Below are positions 60,426 through 64,000 of a DNA stretch of 64,000 bases, piece by piece. Source of the stretch: an uncultured Prevotella sp. (GTDB lineage Bacteria > Bacteroidota > Bacteroidia > Bacteroidales > Bacteroidaceae); contig USEC01000004.1 in the NCBI GenBank assembly GCA_900553595.1, positions 11,488 to 75,487 on the forward strand. The letters are read 5' to 3'. The notes under the pieces are model-generated. The model made no database searches, was not told the origin of the DNA, and saw nothing but the letters and a program-made list of their open reading frames with translations. Position numbers and translations under genes: made by a program. Position 1 is the stretch's first letter. Every line of letters starts with the position of its first letter.

Positions 60426-62183
60426 TCACTCTTCGACAGAAGCAGTCTCCGAAACGGCCTTTGCCGCGTCAATCCAAGTCTGGATGTCATCGACAGAAGG
60501 CTTCTCGTAGCCGAGCTTGTACTTCTTGTTCACATCGCCAATCTTCTGCTGCAAGCCCTGCGGCTTCTCTCCGGCGATGTCGGAAATGAGGTTGAAACCT
60601 ATCTTGCGGAGCACATATACCCACTCTTCGGGTACTCCGATTTCCGCCCATTCCTTCACGCTGCTCTGCGGGATCTTCTTTTCCGGCTTCATCTGCGGGA
60701 AGAAAAGCACCTCCTGAATGGTGGTCTGTCCGGTCATAAGCATCACCAGACGGTCGATGCCGATGCCGATACCCGATGTTGGAGGCATACCGTACTGCAG
60801 TGCACGGAGGAAGTCCTGGTCGATAATCATGGCTTCGTCGTCGCCCTTGTCGGCAAGGCGCATCTGCTCCTTGAAACGTTCCTCCTGGTCGAGGGGGTCG
60901 TTAAGCTCCGAGTAGGCGTTGGCAAGTTCCTTGCCGTTCACCATAAGTTCGAAACGTTCGGTGAGTCCCGGCTTCGAACGGTGCATCTTTGTCAGCGGCG
61001 ACATCTCCACAGGATAGTCGGTGATGAACGTAGGCTGGATGAACGTACCCTCGCAGAACTCTCCGAAGAGTTCGTCGATGAGCTTGCCCTTACCCATTGT
61101 TTCATCGACTTCCATGCCCTTCTCCAGACAGAAAGCGCGAATTTCTTCCTCGCTCTTGCCGTTGCAGTCGAAGCCGGTCTTCTCCTTGATTGCATCGAGG
61201 ATAGGCAGACGGCGGTAGGGAGCCTTGAAGCTGATCACGTTGTCGCCCACCTTGCGTTCGGTCGAGCCGTTCACTGCGATGCAGACTGTCTCAAGCAGCT
61301 TTTCGGTGAAAGACATCATCCAGTTGTAGTCCTTGTACTGCACATAAAGCTCCATGCAGGTGAACTCCGGGTTGTGGTTGCGGTCCATTCCCTCGTTGCG
61401 GAAGTTCTTTCCTATTTCATACACGCCCTCGAATCCGCCCACAATGAGACGCTTCAGATAAAGTTCGGTGGCGATGCGCATGTACATATCAATATTGAGC
61501 GCATTGAAATGTGTGATGAACGGGCGTGCCGAAGCACCTCCGGCGATAGCCTGCAGAGTGGGTGTCTCCACCTCGGTGTAGCCTGCCGCGTCGAGCACGC
61601 GGCGTATTGTGCGCACCACTGTTGCACGCTGCAGGAACGTGTCCTTCACTCCGTCGTTCACGATGAGGTCCACATAACGCTGACGGAAACGCAGCTCCGG
61701 GTCCTCAAACTTGTCGTAAGCCACGCCGTCCTTATACTTGACGATAGGCAGCGGCTTCAGACTCTTCGACAAGAGAGTGAGACTCTGTGCATGAACCGAT
61801 ATTTCGCCGGTCTGTGTACGGAACACAAAACCCTTGATACCTATGAAGTCGCCTATGTCGAGCAGACGCTTGAACACAGTGTTGTAGAGGTTTTTGTCGT
61901 CGCCGGGGCAGATGTCGTCGCGTGTGACATACACCTGAATGCGGCCCTTGGAGTCCTGAAGCTCCACGAAGCTCGCCTTACCCATGACGCGACGGCTCAT
62001 CATACGGCCGGCAATCACCACTTCACGCACCTCATCCTCGTCCTTGAATTCATTCTTTATATCCTCCGAGAAGGCGTTTGTGGGGAACTCTGCCGCCGGG
62101 TAGGGTTCTATGCCCATATTGCGTAATTCCTGAAGACTCTGTCTTCTTACAATCTCCTGTTCACTAAGTTCTAATACGTTCAT
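60426..62183 (-). CDS. lysS: Lysine--tRNA ligase, class II, with C-terminal extension
   Basis: LysS charges tRNA-Lys. The 585-residue protein has an N-terminal OB-fold anticodon domain (about 55-150) and a class II core with motif 2 FRNEGMDRNHNPEFT and motif 3 GIGIGIDRLVMLM near residue 485. The last 80 residues or so (from about 505, QSSVKEWAEIGVPEEWVYVL) go beyond the E. coli length of 505. They look like a helix-hairpin-helix domain, which I recall as common in Bacteroidetes LysS. It heads the unit lysS-gpsA-pgi. Confidence 0.95.
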   Translation of the reverse strand: MNVLELSEQEIVRRQSLQELRNMGIEPYPAAEFPTNAFSEDIKNEFKDEDEVREVVIAGRMMSRRVMGKASFVELQDSKGRIQVYVTRDDICPGDDKNLYNTVFKRLLDIGDFIGIKGFVFRTQTGEISVHAQSLTLLSKSLKPLPIVKYKDGVAYDKFEDPELRFRQRYVDLIVNDGVKDTFLQRATVVRTIRRVLDAAGYTEVETPTLQAIAGGASARPFITHFNALNIDMYMRIATELYLKRLIVGGFEGVYEIGKNFRNEGMDRNHNPEFTCMELYVQYKDYNWMMSFTEKLLETVCIAVNGSTERKVGDNVISFKAPYRRLPILDAIKEKTGFDCNGKSEEEIRAFCLEKGMEVDETMGKGKLIDELFGEFCEGTFIQPTFITDYPVEMSPLTKMHRSKPGLTERFELMVNGKELANAYSELNDPLDQEERFKEQMRLADKGDDEAMIIDQDFLRALQYGMPPTSGIGIGIDRLVMLMTGQTTIQEVLFFPQMKPEKKIPQSSVKEWAEIGVPEEWVYVLRKIGFNLISDIAGEKPQGLQQKIGDVNKKYKLGYEKPSVDDIQTWIDAAKAVSETASVEE

Positions 62184-62299
62184 ATATAGTTTCTTCGTTT
62201 TGTTTTCTCGTTATGCGCCTCCGGCGATTCCCGTTCCATGCCAAAGGGCTTACGCCACAGTCTCCGGCACACTCGCACGGATGCGGCTTTTACCAAATG

Positions 62300-62307
62300 C
62301 AAAATTA
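62300..62307 (-). promoter_or_regulatory. Candidate -7 element for lysS
   Basis: The minus strand reads TAATTTTG, about 116 nt before the lysS start. No clear -33 TTG is seen at the usual distance. Confidence 0.4.
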
Positions 62308-62649
62308 CTAAATATTTCTGAAAGCATCCCCGATTTTTCACATTTAATAATCAAAGTTTCATGTATATGGAAGTTAAAGAAATTAAAGAGGTTAGAGGAA
62401 TCAAATGCAAACGTGCCGTTTCCACATCCGACGCCCGACATTGCACACCGGGCATCGACTTGCACTATATTTGCATTTCCAAACGCCCCATAATGCGTTT
62501 ACACGCAGGACACAGGCAAAAGCAAAGCAATTACACAAAATAAGGTGTGCAGACACAAACACTTGACTATCACAATATTGCATAAGCACAAACCCAATTG
62601 TGCAATAATCACAAATCGTTTTCTGCCCACAAAAGGCGGTTTTACGCCG

Positions 62650-62687
62650 AAAACAAGGCTTATTTGCAATGCAAGCAAGCCTTCGTT
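62650..62687. repeat. AAACAAGGCTTCTTT repeat cluster, truncated by IS66 (copy 6)
   Basis: One direct unit (AAAACAAGGCTTATTTGC, 62650-62667) is followed by the start of an inverted unit (AAGCAAGCCTTCGTT, 62673-62687). The cluster stops at 62687, where the IS66 end begins. Confidence 0.7.
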
Positions 62688-62710
62688 GTAAGCGTATCCG
62701 CGATGCCGCC

Positions 62711-62741
62711 TTGTCCATAATCATTCATTGGTTTACCTTTG
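62711..62741 (+). promoter_or_regulatory. Promoter of IS66 tnpA
   Basis: TTG (62711-62713), a 20-nt spacer, then TACCTTTG (62734-62741). The tnpA start follows 24 nt later. Confidence 0.7.
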
Positions 62742-62765
62742 CCACGTAAATAAAATCTCAATGAT

Positions 62766-63182
62766 ATGATTGCAGCAAAACGATACGAGAGTGTATGGAA
62801 TACGTTCTTGAAAGAACTGACCCGTAATTCGACCGTCACTCTGTCTTCTTTTCAAAAGAAGTGGCACGTTAACCGGAGTGGAATGAAACAATGGATGGGT
62901 AATAACGGACTGTCTGTAAAAGAAGCCAAGAAGCGTATACGTGAGTGTCATCACTATGCTAAAGAAAGCCAAATGTTACCTTTACCAGCAACCGCAGGTA
63001 ATCTGTTCCTGCCAATGACAACAGACCAGCTAGCTCCACAGTCTGAGTTTTGTGATATACTGTCTGGAGTAAGCCTTATATTTCCAGATGGTACACAAGT
63101 GAACATAAAACGTGGCAGCGCACAAGCCGTCATGTCATTCCTCAAACTTTATCAAACGGAGGGCCTGCCATGTTTGGACTGA
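62766..63182 (+). CDS. tnpA: IS66 accessory protein TnpA
   Basis: The 138-residue protein has an N-terminal helix-turn-helix-like region (SSFQKKWHVNRSGMKQWMG, about 27-45). It ends with the FPDGTQVNIKRGSAQAVMSF segment seen in Bacteroidetes IS66 first-frame proteins. TnpA assists transposition in IS66 elements. Its last 13 nt overlap tnpB. Confidence 0.82.
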   Translation: MIAAKRYESVWNTFLKELTRNSTVTLSSFQKKWHVNRSGMKQWMGNNGLSVKEAKKRIRECHHYAKESQMLPLPATAGNLFLPMTTDQLAPQSEFCDILSGVSLIFPDGTQVNIKRGSAQAVMSFLKLYQTEGLPCLD

Positions 63183-63541
63183 ATGACGGAATACGCTATT
63201 ATGTCTGCCAGCGCTATGTTAGAATGAACCTGGGGATAAACGGTCTGTATAAGCTTGTGTCGCAGGAGATGGATCTGCCTCCGCTAAGCGGGGCTGTGTT
63301 CATCTTCTTCAGCAAGAACCGACAGCAGGTGAAACTCCTTCGCTGGGATACGGATGGTTTCACATTGTATCAGAAGCGACTTGAAAGAGGAACCTTCGAG
63401 ATACCCTATTTCAACCCCGGCAAGAAGGCTTGTGTAATGCCCTATAAGACTCTATCCGCCATCATGAGCGGAATATCGTTGAGGTCTGTAAGATATCGCA
63501 AGAGGCTGGGCATTGACAATTCTATGTCTGTAAATACTTGA
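63170..63541 (+). CDS. tnpB: IS66 accessory protein TnpB
   Basis: The 123-residue protein has the IS66 TnpB (Orf2) sequence: MFGLNDGIRYYVCQRYVRMN, then GAVFIFFSKNRQQVKLLRWD, and WDTDGFTLYQKRLERGTFE. It is needed for IS66 transposition in some elements, though its exact role is unclear. It begins within the end of tnpA in another frame, which suggests translational coupling. Confidence 0.88.
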   Translation: MFGLNDGIRYYVCQRYVRMNLGINGLYKLVSQEMDLPPLSGAVFIFFSKNRQQVKLLRWDTDGFTLYQKRLERGTFEIPYFNPGKKACVMPYKTLSAIMSGISLRSVRYRKRLGIDNSMSVNT

Positions 63542-63579
63542 CAATCAGTAATGTTATTATCAAAATACATGATGATTTA

Positions 63580-63611
63580 TTTGGTAGTCTCGTCTTTTTT
63601 TCGTACCTTTG
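63580..63611 (+). promoter_or_regulatory. Promoter directly before the tnpC start codon
   Basis: TTTG (63580-63583), a 20-nt spacer, then TACCTTTG (63604-63611). It ends 4 nt before the ATG at 63616, so the transcript would start at or next to the start codon. Confidence 0.65.
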
Positions 63612-63615
63612 AAGT

Positions 63616-64000
63616 ATGAATAAAGACGAGATTATTGCATTGTTGCAGCAACAGAACTCATTCTTGCAGGAACAGCTCCAGGAGGCGAACCGTAAGGCGG
63701 ACGTCCTTCTGGAAGAGGTCACGTCTTTAAGAAACATGCTCGAACGCAAGTCGGAGGAGGAGGCCAAGCAGAAGCGTATAATAAAGGGACTCGCCAAGAT
63801 AACAGAGAACAGATCGGAGAAACAGACCCCGACACCGGCACCACAGGACATAACGGCAGACCGGCCTTCGGAGAAGAAGGAACGTGCCCGTACCAACAAC
63901 GGTGCAAAGCGCAAGCAACACCTGGAAGTGGAAGTCGTCGAGGAAGATGTCGAACCGGAAGATCCGCGCTTCAACAAGGATCTGGCACGACTGTACAGGA
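63616..64000 (+). CDS. tnpC: IS66 transposase TnpC, N-terminal part (truncated by window edge)
   Basis: The first 128 residues of the IS66 DDE transposase are visible. They begin MNKDEIIALLQQQNSFLQEQ, a leucine-zipper-like coiled coil with many Gln and Glu over about 70 residues. A proline-rich linker follows, then a basic stretch (KKERARTNNGAKRKQ) and an acidic one. This is the usual N-terminal zipper and linker of IS66 transposases; the zinc-binding and catalytic DDE parts lie beyond the window. The gene has its own leaderless-type promoter. Confidence 0.85.
   Translation, partial: MNKDEIIALLQQQNSFLQEQLQEANRKADVLLEEVTSLRNMLERKSEEEAKQKRIIKGLAKITENRSEKQTPTPAPQDITADRPSEKKERARTNNGAKRKQHLEVEVVEEDVEPEDPRFNKDLARLYR

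Larger units (their letters stand above)
62184..62687. other. Non-coding region between lysS and the IS66 element
   Basis: About 500 nt with no supported gene. It holds a lysS -7 element near 62300-62307 and, at its right end, a truncated repeat cluster that the IS66 element interrupts. A few small frames here show no protein features. Confidence 0.6.
62688..64000 (+). mobile_element. IS66-family insertion sequence, left part (right end outside window)
   Basis: The left end at 62688 starts GTAAGCGTATCC, and GTAAGCG is the usual terminal sequence of IS66 elements. Inside are tnpA, tnpB and the start of tnpC in the standard IS66 order. The element sits inside a repeat cluster. IS66 makes 8-bp target duplications, so CCTTCGTT (62680-62687) would be the left duplication; the right copy cannot be seen. 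Confidence 0.85.

Noticed and set aside
60348..62126. 592-codon plus-strand open frame opposite lysS
   Set aside because: Shadow of lysS on the other strand; lysS has all class II motifs and a normal length.
1..64000. tRNA, rRNA or other standard RNA genes
   Set aside because: No T-loop/anticodon arrangement or rRNA-like stretch was recognised on either strand; a covariance-model scan would be decisive.

Overview
The window reads as chromosomal DNA of a Bacteroidales bacterium, most likely a Prevotella/Segatella-type Prevotellaceae. The evidence is the family content: Nqr complex, DUF4827, DUF4924, BT0820-like hydrolase, GH84 hexosaminidase, and a long PurF-like protein beside carAB. Promoters also fit, with TAnnTTTG -7 elements and, where a -33 element is visible, TTG/TTTG about 20 nt upstream. 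Most of the window is ordinary housekeeping and carbohydrate metabolism on both strands. I see no rRNA, tRNA, CRISPR array or prophage. An IS66-family element enters at the right edge.

Layout. 1-197 is the 3' end of a uridine phosphorylase gene. 664-6383 (minus) is the complete nqrABCDEF operon for the Na+-pumping NADH:quinone reductase. 6583-14832 (plus) holds tamB, a helix-hairpin-helix protein with an outer-membrane-barrel-like C-terminus, a LemA-like protein and an unknown membrane protein. thrS follows on the minus strand. 17288-24284 (plus) holds a secreted GH84 hexosaminidase, a DHH phosphoesterase (NrnA type), a DUF4827 lipoprotein, glmM and a secreted thioredoxin-like protein. 24491-32544 (minus) holds bcp, carB, carA, a 626-residue PurF-like amidotransferase and a Wza-type export lipoprotein. 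32988-38093 holds asparaginase, a GT4 glycosyltransferase, and rny with zapA and a coiled-coil partner. 39047-42963 is rfbA, a Wzc-like tyrosine kinase with a very tyrosine-rich tail, and a small HAD-like hydrolase. 43178-51886 holds fmt, a TsaC/Sua5-type gene, a ClC channel, a ROK kinase, a LysE exporter, DUF4924, rfbD and prfC. 52302-56964 is an L-fucose cluster (fucI, small membrane protein, fucO, fucP). 57069-62183 (minus) is a HAD phosphatase, pgi, gpsA and lysS.

The non-coding DNA is the least ordinary part. Six intergenic sites carry clusters of a short repeat built on AAACAAGGCTTCTTT, in direct and inverted copies; one forms a perfect 34-bp palindrome and another is interrupted by the IS66 element. 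Two other palindromic elements are present: a 197-bp element with 20-bp terminal inverted repeats (14832-15028) and a 158-bp multi-hairpin element (38765-38922). Intrinsic terminators are easy to see, and several promoters lie so close to the start codon that leaderless or nearly leaderless mRNAs are predicted.

Exopolysaccharide functions (wza-like, wzc-like, rfbA, rfbD, one glycosyltransferase) are scattered among housekeeping genes rather than forming one locus. I found no convincing new multigene system. The strongest candidates for follow-up are the tamB/HhH-barrel pair, the LemA-like/373-aa membrane pair, the repeat family and the extended PurF-like protein.
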